A stretch of 64,000 nucleotides of DNA from Triatoma infestans (Eukaryota > Arthropoda > Insecta > Hemiptera > Reduviidae), in NCBI GenBank assembly GCA_011037195.1, contig JAAEAF010004405.1, positions 1-64,000 of the forward strand, read 5' to 3'. Every line of letters starts with the position of its first letter. The stretch's first letter is position 1. The translations under genes and the position numbers were made by a program. Below are positions 21,179 to 29,940 of this stretch, in pieces. Below the pieces are notes generated by a model, which was given only the letters and a program-made list of their open reading frames with translations, ran no database searches and was not told the DNA's origin.

Positions 21179-21535
21179 TGTAATGTAATGTTATGGTGTG
21201 ATGATGTGTATAGGTAGCTTGTGGCGTGAGTGTTTTAGCGAAAAGGGCTTGTATGTATATTCGGTTAAGAGAGAAGTATTAGTAATAATTAAGAGGTCAC
21301 CACTGTTTTATAAATAATTATATTATCTCTTATACAAAAGAGTTACCCTAACGGGATTTTGTGCCTTTGTTTAATGATCCGAATTTACAGTACCTGACAG
21401 TAAAATACACTCTTTTTGAAGTTAAATTCACAGCACTAAGATAATTATAAAATATTAACAAAAATACAATTTTGGATACTATAAAATATTCAGAAACTTT
21501 AAACTATTATTTTTCGATTTTGTCCTTCCACTACA
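21179..21535 (-). repeat. 3' LTR (left on plus strand)
   Basis: It is 357 bp long. On the plus strand it starts TGTAATGTAATGTTATGGTG and ends tgtccttccactaca. It is nearly identical to the right LTR, with small indels concentrated in the last third. Most differences are single-base losses in the right copy. Confidence 0.92.
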
Positions 21536-21539
21536 TTAT

Positions 21540-21551
21540 CCCCCCTCCTGG
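21540..21551 (-). other. Polypurine tract
   Basis: The minus strand reads CCAGGAGGGGGG directly before the 3' LTR, the expected position of the plus-strand DNA primer. A matching C-rich motif after an LTR-like end at 63349-63363 suggests a related element there. Confidence 0.7.
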
Positions 21552-23290
21552 AGAAATTTTTCGGCACGAAAAATTTGGGAGATAATCTGGAGTTGTAGAG
21601 ACTTGGAAGTTATCGAGAGGCGTGTCTGTAACCTCTGCAAGGTGGCCGTGTGTTGTGGGCTGCAGTCATCTTCTTCTGCGGCAAACGCTTCTTGAAGGTG
21701 TGAGCGTTGCGTGGTGTTTGAATATCTTCTACTCGAGCGAACGCTGTGGGAGTGGATGAGCGTTGCTGTGGTGGTAGGCTGACATGCGAACACCGCTTGG
21801 CGAGTGAGAGTGTTGCTGATGAAGATGTGACTGGCAATGGGTAGACAAGGTGATCAGTGTAGACAAGTCGGTACTGTAGGTGTGTATGTACTTTCTTGAA
21901 TTAACTCTATATGGACAAAAAAAAACTCTTAAGTATTTCAAAAATAATTAACAAATAAATAAATACACAAAATACACAAATAAAAGAAATATATATATTT
22001 AATAAGCGTGCGGGATGCGGAAGGATTATAGGATCATGAGGAATCCGAAGTTTAGTGTCAATTCCTTTGGTAAAATCTTGTGTTTCTGAAAATAATCATA
22101 CAGAGTTATACATTATTTATATGATAAAATTTCTAACAAATAACGTGCAATATTGACTAATCATAACATGCAATTAAATTCATGCGCATGCAATAACATT
22201 CGTGCTCATGCAATGGTGCAGTCGACGAAGATTCTTGGATCTGTAAAAGAGAGGTTAAACAAATTTAAATTTCAACAAATATTAGTGTAAAATTATTAAA
22301 GCTAAGAAGTAAGATAAAATATCTAGCTTGAGGGGTATGTGCAAGTATTTCGGCCGTTTCTGTAGCTATGAGTTCTTTCAACTGTTTTGCGTTTTCTAGA
22401 TGAGTTGAATATAACCTTGAACAATACAAGAAAACAAGTATTATAAAAATATAACATTAAAATACAAATGACAGATAAGTACAAGAATAACACAAATTAT
22501 TTAATTTCCTTTTAAGGCGAACTGAAAAAAAATAAATTAATTAGTTTAATACATAAAAAACATCAATATTGACATATAAACATATTAAACAAATTCACGT
22601 GGTCATCTTGATTTCTGCAAAATAAAATAAATTGTAAATGATTATTTAAAAATTTTGAAATATACAATGATTAATTACAAATATTAAAGGCGGAATAATT
22701 TTATAAATCGTGGTAGGAGAGTTTTCTGTGCTGAAACAAAAATAATATGTCGATTATTGCAACAACTAAAGTGAAAAAAAATATATCAATACACTTTAGA
22801 CATTTTTGTTCTGAAGACAAAATTCTTTCATATAACAATTACATGTGGTGTAGTATGTAAAGTTAAGAAGTGTGATATATTGAGAATTATTTCAAGAGAT
22901 TATGTCACGTATGTTATTTCAAGTGTTATGTATTGTGTGCGCGAGGTGGCACAGAAATTTGTGGTTAGTTACTAGGGATTTTAGTGAACTTAGCGATTAG
23001 TACTAAATTGGTGCGTTTGAGTACTATTTTAAAATTGAATGTTGAATTTAAGTGTTAGATACGTGCGCAAATTAATGATTGCCCTGTAAGAACGTTTCTA
23101 CAAGTATTAATTGGAAATTGCCCTTTAATTGCGAAAATATGAATTCGCCAGAAAAATTTGGAATTTTCGACATTGTCCGCATGCAAATGAAGGGACGTGA
23201 TGCCATAATTAGGTATTACCTGGTTAGTCAGGACTGATGGAAGCAGGTATGATAGCCATGGTCATAATATCAGGTCATAATATTAGTCGA
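21552..23290 (-). other. Pol-less interior of the LTR element
   Basis: The first 350 bases beside the polypurine tract are moderately GC-rich, with recurring gagcgttgc/gtgagcgttg words (21690-21810). The rest is AT-rich with many stops in all frames. I looked for the reverse transcriptase YxDD, the protease D[ST]G and the integrase HHCC/DDE signatures on the minus strand and saw none. It may serve as spacer or RNA-packaging sequence (inference). Confidence 0.6.
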
Positions 23291-23305
23291 GAAAACGACT
23301 GAGGG

Positions 23306-24656
23306 CTAACTCGTTTTGGGCTGTATTTGGAAACAATTACGAGCCGTATGTCCAAATTTTGAACAAAATTGGCAAGTGGGCCTATTTTGGAGGTTGTTGC
23401 TAGTTTCATTACCATTATTATTATTATGACTATACTGGGGTCTATCTGAATAAGAGTTAAATCGTGAATTACTTGAATTAACTCGAGGATTATTATTGTT
23501 AGTATAATATTGACTACTATTATTATTATTATAGCGATTATTACTATATACTCTGTGATTAAAATTTCTAGGAAAATTAAAATTCTTAGGCATTTTGCCA
23601 AAGTTAGTGCGAGGTTTTGATTGAAATTTGTTTGTACAGACCACGTCAAAATGTGGACCGGAACAATGGCGACAAGGTCTGTTCTTTATTACATTAAAAA
23701 CTCTAGTTGGTTTTAATTGTGGCTTTTGACTTTTATTTCGATGCGGGCATTCTCTGTGGAAATGCATTTGTCCACAGAAACGACAAGGAGATGGGGGTGT
23801 GCTAGAAGTTTTCGAAGTAACAGCGAAAACTGTGGGGTTTGTTTCAGAAGCCTGAACTTCTTTTAGGGCATTGGCATAAGAAAGTGCTTCGTCTAATTTT
23901 TGAGGTAGCTTAGTTCGCACCTCATTACGAAGTGGTTGAGGAAGTGACTTCAGGAAAGCATCAGTGGCCAGTTTATCTAAAATAGTTTGTAAGGCCTCGA
24001 GTGGGTTAGCTTGAGCTTTCAAACTAATGGCGGTCTGGATATGTCTAATCCTATCCGCAAAAGTTTCAGGAGACTCTGTTGGAAGTTGGAAGAGATTGAA
24101 TATTAGTCATCTGTTGTAAGAGGACTAGGGGTGTTTTCTCCTTACGAAATCGGGCTAGAAGTCGCTCTGAAATTAGAGGATACGTTATAATTGTACCCTG
24201 GCGTTGTAATTCGGCTTTCTGGGTGTCGTAAAATATTTTTGCAGAACCTGAGAGCCTAAGTGCTAATATTTCTAATTTAGCAGCGTCGTCCCAGCCAGAA
24301 AGACTAGCACAATGGCTAATTTGGTCTAGGAAATCGGAAACTTTGGCTGAATTTTCGCCATCGAAAGTGGGTAAACTATTTATTAATTGCAAATTTCTTA
24401 AGGGACTAGGTTGATTGTTAATTGGAGGATTTGCTAATTGCTGCTGAGCAAGTAAATATTCTACAGCAGCGTCGATGCCCATATCTTGTCCATTAATCTT
24501 ATACATTTTTGAAATGGATGAATTACTTGGGGAAAGATTATATTTTTCAAGACGTCTACGTAATTGGAGTAAATTGCCTCCAACAGAAAGGTTATTATCG
24601 CGTAATATCTTTATAATTTGGGATCTATTAAGTACACTCATAAATTCAAAATTCAC
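23306..24656 (-). pseudogene. Gag protein with SAP-like domain and CCHC zinc knuckles (one frameshift)
   Basis: The N-terminal part (24656 to 24066) opens MNFEFMSVLNRSQIIKIL and has an SAP-like motif around residues 6-42 (SQIIKILRDNNL...GGN..QLRRRL), which in other proteins binds nucleic acid. A capsid-like stretch follows, with LPTFDGENSAKVSDFLDQI and LRLSGSAKIFYDTQ. A one-base frameshift near 24090-24100 separates it from the second part, whose named open frame starts at 24022. This has FLKSLPQPLRNEV, two Cys/His clusters (CRFCGQMHFHRE and CRHCSGPHFDVVC), an Asn/Tyr/Ser-rich low-complexity stretch of about 60 residues and a classic CCHC knuckle CQFCSKFGHTARNC near the end. Gag would coat element RNA. 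The break suggests the copy is inactive, although a sequencing error could also explain one base. Confidence 0.87.
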
Positions 24657-24851
24657 AAGGGATTGAGGTACAAGTGGTACAATTACAAAAATTTAAAAAT
24701 GAAATTCACTAGAAATTCAATAATGGGAAATATTTAATTAAAATATGATTTCCGCTGAGAAAATAATTAAACAATCAAATTATCTGATGGATATTTAATT
24801 ATGAAATTGAAAATTGTACGTACTTTTAATTTGTGAATTCTGGTTGAAAAT

Positions 24852-24869
24852 ATCCCACCGCTGCCACCA
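24852..24869 (-). other. Candidate primer-binding site
   Basis: One base inside the 5' LTR the minus strand reads TGGTGGCAGCGGTGGGAT. TGG complements a tRNA CCA end, as in primer-binding sites. I cannot name the tRNA; it is only loosely like the initiator-Met complement. Confidence 0.6.
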
Positions 24870-24870
24870 A

Positions 24871-25217
24871 TGTAATGTAATGTTATGGTGTGATGATGTG
24901 TATAGGTAGCTTGTGGCGTGAGCGTTTTAGCGAAAAGGGCTTGTATGTATATACGGTTAAGAGAGAAGTATTAGTATTAATTAAGAGGTCACCACTGTTT
25001 TATAAATAATTATATTATCTCTTATTACAAAGAGTTACCCTAACGGGATTTTGTGCCTTTGTTAATGATCGAATTACAGTACCTGACAGTAAAATACACT
25101 CTTTTTGAAGTTAATTCACAGCACTAAGATAATTTAAAATATTAACAAAAATACAATTTTGGATACTATAAAATATTCCAAACTTTATATTATTTTTCGA
25201 TTCGTCCTTCCACTACA
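24871..25217 (-). repeat. 5' LTR (right on plus strand)
   Basis: It is 347 bp, ten bases shorter than its partner, with identical termini and followed by TSD CATC (25218-25221). It carries the same gcttgtggcgtgagcgtttt and gagttaccctaacggga landmarks. Confidence 0.92.
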
Positions 25218-26105
25218 CATCCTTATGGATAGCACAAGTTGTTTGGTGTCGTCAGTCCAAAAATGCTCATGGGGGGGGGGGGGTAATAGTGAGACGTTGC
25301 TGTGTCTTTCACGGAGCTCTCTCACATACACTGATATCTTTGGCAGTATCTCTTGGTGAATGGACCTAAGTCTTCCAGCCTGAGGTTTATGCTATTCTTT
25401 GTTGTATCTTGGATGAGAGGGTATGTAACACTAACTTAAAAAATGTTCCTATCTGCACGGACAGCCAAGCTGCGCTGAAGGCGCTGAGTTCATATGTCTT
25501 CACTTCCAGGTTGGTGTTAGAATGTTCTAAAAGACTGAAAGAGCTTTCTTCTCTGAAGGATGTGCTTCTAGTCTGAGTACCGTCTGTCAGGGTTTCAGTC
25601 ATGGACAGCTTCACAGCATTCATCCTTATGGATGAGCACAGTTAGTTGGTTGTCGGCAGTCCAAAATGCTCATCGGGGTCCCGGACAGGGCTAATACTGA
25701 GACGTTACTGTGTCTTTCACAGAGCTCTCTCAGACATCTGGTTGGACATTGTGCTTTAAGGAGACATCTCTACGCAATGGGGCTCATGCCGGATCCATTT
25801 TGTAGAGTCTGTGAGTCAGAGGAGAAAAAACCCATCCATCTTATAACAGATTGTCTGGGCTGTGAGGATATTAGTTCCAGGACCTTCGGTTGGAACAGGA
25901 TGTCTGTGGAAGAGCTTAGGCTATTTCCCCTTAAGGTTACTGTCCGATTTGTTCGGGCTGAGGTGAATCTTAGATAGATTAGACTCAGGTCTGGATATTT
26001 GTTCTAGACCCGGGTTGCTGTTGTTTTTCTTGGGGTAGCTATATGAGCCCAGTGAGGTTTTGGTTAGTATAGGGTTTGGTCCCTCCCCACAGAATAATAA
26101 TAACC
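25218..26105 (+). pseudogene. LINE RNase H unit 3 and intact C-terminal zinc region
   Basis: After the LTR element the LINE resumes with a third RNase H unit (25218-25617). From 25736 a clean frame follows to 25977: LRRHLYAMGLMPDPFCRVC, then the continuation with KKPIHLITDCLGC (CX2C...HX4C), and the ending LFPLKVTVRFVRAEVNLR. The 3' UTR ends with aataataataa. The zinc cluster after RNase H is typical of I-like LINEs. There is no RT, so this copy is 5'-truncated and dead. A close relative lies at 2880-3430. Confidence 0.78.
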
Positions 26106-26139
26106 ATGTTTGATTAAACCAATTTTTGTATCTTTATGA

Positions 26140-26500
26140 AGAAAGACGCAAAAAAAAAAATCTGATAAACCAGTTAGGGAAAGTTCTATATCTGTTGAAC
26201 GTTTTTCGTTAAATTCGTAATTTTAACGATGCATTTAATTGTTATTAATATTTATATAAATGATAGGATCGTATAATAAACTAAAATGCAACTTTACAAG
26301 GAAAACATAAATGCTCCCTACCCTCTCCCAAAAAACTCCACTTAAATAAATCCCCCCCTTCCAAATATTACAAATAAAAAATTATAGCTCTTTGTATGTG
26401 TAATTCATAGACCAAATTAGAAGCCATTTTCAAAAACAAAAAAAAATCGCAAAAACTAAGAAAAAACAAATTCAGTAACGTCACTGTAATATTCAGGGAC
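26140..26500 (+). repeat. TCTTAC-family repeat, decayed
   Basis: Landmarks are aaatctgataaaccagttag, tattaatatttatataaatg, ctccctaccctctccc, aataaaaaattatagctctt, tgtgtaattcatagacc and gcaaaaactaag. Both hairpins are lost. Confidence 0.55.
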
Positions 26501-27179
26501 ATTGTCTCTCAAAACCAGTGTAAATTTGAAGAACTTTTGTGAATTAAAAAATTTGGGGAATACTATAAAATAAAAAAGTCATCAAGACCGGTTTTATTTA
26601 TACAGATATAAATTACAATAGCATTTTTTTAAATGAATGCTGAAAATGAACACGGTATAATAAATTATGAAAGAATTATTCACTTGTAAAACAATAAAAG
26701 CAAAAGTGAAATCTATAAGAACAAAACTGAATATTTTATATTAGTTACATTGAACAGAAAGGTCACAGATTTAAGGACCCATGTAAAAGTTTGTCATGAA
26801 TATACATATACATTATTGGTTTTGGTTTGACTTTAATTGAGGTACATCTCGCTTTATATTCTCGCTTTTTTTTTTCCTTCAGGGAATGCAGTTATACATG
26901 AATGAATGAACGCTTTTTTTTTTTGTTTTTTAATTTAGAATTTTTATAAAAAAGCAGGAATTCAACAAACTGAATGGCCAGGCAACCTTTCTCTGCTCAG
27001 GTTGTCTTTCATTGTATCGAAACAATCAATAAAAGATTATGAAAACCTTTGTGTGATATAAACAATTCTTTTTATTTATTTGGAATTAAATAATGAGTGA
27101 ATAAACAAAACAAACAAATCTAATCTTACACTGACTGAAATAGGTTATAATTCATTAAGTTATAAACGTCAAAAACTGG
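26501..27179. other. AT-rich intergenic DNA
   Basis: 27022-27072 recurs at 16556-16606. No gene was seen. Confidence 0.45.
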
Positions 27180-27223
27180 ATTTTCTGAGAAAAGAAGAAG
27201 TGAATTTCGAAAATTTGGGCACT

Positions 27224-27235
27224 ATCGTAATATTT
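27224..27235. repeat. Target-site duplication ATCGTAATATTT (left)
   Basis: The same 12 bases occur at 27686-27697. They derive from a TCTTAC-family 3' end, whose remnants (cgaaaatttgggcac on the left, cctctataacaaggaataag on the right) were split by the SINE. Confidence 0.88.
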
Positions 27236-27685
27236 AGGCGGCGAGGGATATCTGTTGCATGCAGTTACTTGGGGAGTAGCTACCCCACTGATTACCACAG
27301 CTCAGTACTCCATACACTCATACACAGAACAGTACACAATACACTTTAAACTACATACACTCTACACTTTAAAAGAAGGACAAACACAGTACACGAACTA
27401 GGGTCTCCTTCCCTAGTTAATTGCCATAAGCCAAGGGAGAAGGGAGGGATTAGCTGAGTGGTAGCACGCTGGACTAGCAACGCGTAAGTTCCGGATTCGA
27501 ACCAGTATGCCCTTATATTTTCTCTTCTTAGGAGCTTCTACAACTCACTGTACAGTAATGAGCAGTGTTGTCTGTAGCTAGAAAACACTGCTTGGAGGTC
27601 AGCAGTGCACTGAGAAGGATCCGGGGATGCACAGTAGATGTTTCAGGTCGCAGTGCGATAATCCCCTACAACAATCTACATCTAC
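27236..27685 (+). repeat. SINE, long composite form (type B), 450 bp
   Basis: Order: a head of about 200 bp (gatatctgttgcatgcagtt, acttggggagtagctacccc, aaggacaaacacagtacac) resembling the LINE 5' UTR at 35.9-36.0 kb; a tRNA-like region with A box gattagctgagtggtagc and B-box-like ggattcgaacc (27446-27501); the shared SINE body (ttaggagcttctacaactca, agtgcactgagaaggatccg); and the tail ggggatgcacagtagatg, then an ATCTAC-rich end. It is bounded by a perfect 12-bp TSD. Compared with type A it has an added head and a different 3' end. Confidence 0.88.
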
Positions 27686-27726
27686 ATCGTAATATTTCCT
27701 CTATAACAAGGAATAAGAGAAAGTAA

Positions 27727-27759
27727 TAATTATAATAATAATAATAATAATAATAATAC
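27727..27759. repeat. AAT microsatellite
   Basis: About ten AAT units follow the end of the TCTTAC remnant. Confidence 0.85.
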
Positions 27760-28390
27760 TTCGAACTATGTTTAATGAAATATATTTCTTTGGAATTTAT
27801 TTTAAAGCCATTACAAATGCAAGATCGTGTCTCAAAAAAAATCAACTTTCCTTCGCAATATTCTGCACAAACTTTTTGCGTCCATAGGTGGCTAGGGCTG
27901 GATAAATCAATTGATCCTTGCTCAACTATCTCATTATGTAACGCTATAGCACTTTACAATAATGATGTCAGACCTCTATATACAATGAGAGTTTGCTATC
28001 ACAGCTTCCTTTTTTAATGGTCCGTTTATTTGGTTGGAGAAGATATCCAAGCAGTTTGCCATTTCTGCACACGTTAATGACGAAGTAAGACTGGGGTGTT
28101 GTCTTCATTCAGGATTTGTTGTTGCCGGTGACTCCAATGATGGTGCCATGAAACAACGCTGATAGAATAGTTAAACGAATGTGAACTACTTAATGATCCA
28201 TTTCTGTTTCTTATTTGGTGTGCACATGTACAAGCTACTGATTGGATTTTGCTAATCAATTTTTGTATCAGGTCAGGGTGAATAATTTAGGTGCATCAGG
28301 GCCCGCTCTAGGGGCGGGCACCATTTTGGATGTAAATGTGGGATCATCAAAGTAACAATAATAACAATAATAATGTCTTTTAATGGAAGA
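27760..28390. other. Unassigned DNA
   Basis: A frame at 27775-28017 (80 residues) and broken frames up to 28260 look more complex than the AT-rich flanks, but I do not recognise a family. This may be a decayed transposase or host-derived sequence. At 28306-28321 there is a GC-rich ctctaggggcgggc stretch. Confidence 0.35.
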
Positions 28391-28405
28391 GGTTTTTCAA
28401 TAAAT

Positions 28406-28620
28406 GTCCTCAAGCGTTGGTTTACTGGCTAGCGCAATCGCCTTTCGGGCGAGAATTCAGGGTTCGATTCCCGTGAGGGAAAAGTTGGTGTTGATCCAGT
28501 ATCGTGATAAAAAGTGGGAAGCTACAGTTAGTAGCGCCCTAGGTAGCGAAGCCCTGAACTAAACGGCGTGGGGACCGCCGTCTGGCCAACCTTGGGCCTT
28601 CATGGGCTGTTGCGCCATTG
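28406..28620 (+). repeat. tRNA-derived SINE, second family (type C)
   Basis: The head has A-box-like tggctagcgcaatcg and a perfect B box, gggttcgattcccg, then gtgaggg. The body includes taggtagcgaagccctgaac and accttgggccttcatgggc, and the end is ctgttgcgccattg. Flanks ggtttttcaataaat and ggttttttcaaataaat look like an imperfect TSD. The tRNA part is unlike that of types A and B. A diverged copy is at 49215. Confidence 0.78.
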
Positions 28621-28639
28621 GGTTTTTTCAAATAAATAT

Positions 28640-29033
28640 TATTTTCATAACGAAAGTATATTATTGAATAAAAAAAAAATGCAGTATGTATGGTATAGTA
28701 TTATCTCAAGTAAAAAGTACCTTCATGACTATTACGTATTTCACTGCAATTAAATTTATGATAATTATTATTGTTACAATATTAGATACAATAATAATTT
28801 AAATTAAATTTTCTTAATCAGTATGATTATTAAAATAATGTACCTATTGAATTGATTTGTTTAGTTGAAGATAAAAATATATATTCGTACATAGTTATTG
28901 GTAATGTTCCATATTTAACAATAAAATTTAGCAATATTTCACAAGTTTTAAAATATATTTCTATTATTAGTTCATACATCATATTGTGTAATAAAAACGA
29001 CAATGTAAAATATTAAATAGAAACTCTCACCGT
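28640..29033. other. AT-rich intergenic DNA
   Basis: No supported feature. Confidence 0.45.
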
Positions 29034-29041
29034 GATTTGTT

Positions 29042-29045
<4 letters not shown>
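29034..29045. repeat. LINE target-site duplication GATTTGTTTATT
   Basis: Twelve bases next to the poly(A) end are repeated exactly at 36139-36150 beyond the 5' end of the element. The last two T overlap the tail, so the length is 10-12 bp. Confidence 0.85.

Positions 29046-29096
<51 letters not shown>
29046..29096 (-). other. LINE poly(A) tail
   Basis: About 51-53 uninterrupted T on the plus strand, meaning A on the sense strand. An uninterrupted tail of this length normally erodes quickly, supporting recent insertion, though tract length may be affected by sequencing. Confidence 0.9.
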
Positions 29097-29097
<1 letters not shown>

Positions 29098-29940
29098 GCG
29101 CATCAACTACTGTGGTTATTAGCGCCCCAAATCATTATTTACTTTCTCATACTAACGCCGCTCGATCTGGGATGACACATGCTGCTAACCTAGTTGGCTT
29201 CTTGCACAACACCTTGCTGAACAAGGCGGGGAAGAGCCCCAGGTTCTGAATCTTTCCACACGTCCCCACTTATATCATCAATCTAGTCGACGAGGGGGAG
29301 TGTGGATTTATTGTTGTGCCATCCCTTTAATTGCCACAAGTAATTTGAATAAAATTCACGACGAGTATAAGTACTTTGGGTGTCATGTTGCATCAATATT
29401 TTCATTCTTACTTTTATGTACACTTTAGCTACATAATCTATTCTGAGGAGGCTATTTACTATTAAACTAGTTGGGGTGTGCAGTACTTTCAACAAATGTT
29501 CCTACACCCCCTAAAATGGACTAATCCTAAATTTAACTTAAACCTAGTGAGGTTGAAATACTTTTATAAAATTTCTTTCAACCCCAAAATAAAAAACCTA
29601 ATCTACACATTCACACTAACATTCATGCAATAAATACATTTACGCTAATAAATACATTCACGCCAATAAATACATTCACGCCAATAAATACATTCACGCC
29701 AATAAATACATTCACGCCAATAAATACATTCACGCCAATAGATACATTCACACCAATAAATATATTCACGCCAATAAATACATTCACGCCAATAAATACA
29801 TTCACACAAATAAATACATTCATCCTACACATTCGTACAAAGGGAAAGTACTGTATATTCCTTTCCCCTAAAATAACTAACCTAGTTGGGTGAAGTACTC
29901 GATATTCCTTCACCCATGTTTAATTAACCTAAATACTAGC
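29097..29940 (-). other. LINE 3' UTR
   Basis: On the minus strand it contains a stem-forming GGGTGAAGGAATATCGAGTA followed by CTTCACCC, the minisatellite, and the final GGCGCTAATAACCACAGTAG then TTGATGCGCC before the A tail. The last 30 bases resemble the type A SINE tails. Related 3' UTR pieces lie at 19425-19720. Confidence 0.75.
29629..29826. repeat. 18-bp minisatellite, 11 units
   Basis: The unit is aataaatacattcacgcc. Eleven contiguous units lie at exact 18-base steps from 29629, with the first, seventh and last ones varied (ttacgct; aatagatacattcacacc; cattcatcct). A translated reading gives repeated VFIGVN, but this is a by-product of the repeat, not a gene. Confidence 0.95.

Larger units (their letters stand above)
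21179..25217 (-). mobile_element. Non-autonomous Ty3/Gypsy-type LTR element (gag only)
   Basis: The 4,039-bp element has LTRs at 21179-21535 and 24871-25217, termini TG..CA and TSD CATC. Read on the minus strand the order is 5' LTR, candidate primer-binding site, leader of about 200 bp, gag (24656 to 23306), then about 1.77 kb without any pol motif, a polypurine tract and the 3' LTR. No protease, reverse transcriptase, RNase H or integrase was seen, and the space is too small for pol. Mobility would need proteins from a complete relative. This is an element of the transposon class, not evidence of an infectious agent. Confidence 0.9.

Noticed and set aside
21536..21941. Minus-strand frames of 70-85 residues in the LTR element
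   Set aside because: They overlap each other in three frames, are rich in repeats (gagcgttgc) and match no pol domain.
23275..23649. Ile-rich 124-residue frame on the minus strand
   Set aside because: It is an alternative frame of the Asn/Tyr-rich low-complexity part of gag.
27446..27510. Functional tRNA gene inside the composite SINE
   Set aside because: The same boxes recur in several diverged SINE copies with a common 3' body and TSDs, so this is a SINE promoter.
28406..28480. Functional tRNA gene
   Set aside because: A and B boxes are present but no proper acceptor or anticodon stem could be drawn, and the sequence continues into a SINE body.
29629..29826. Possible CRISPR array
   Set aside because: The 18-bp units are directly contiguous without unique spacers, and the context is an animal LINE.
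29623..29913. A 96-residue open frame with repeated VNVFIG
   Set aside because: It is the translation of the 18-bp minisatellite in the LINE 3' UTR; the unit length divisible by three keeps the frame open by chance.
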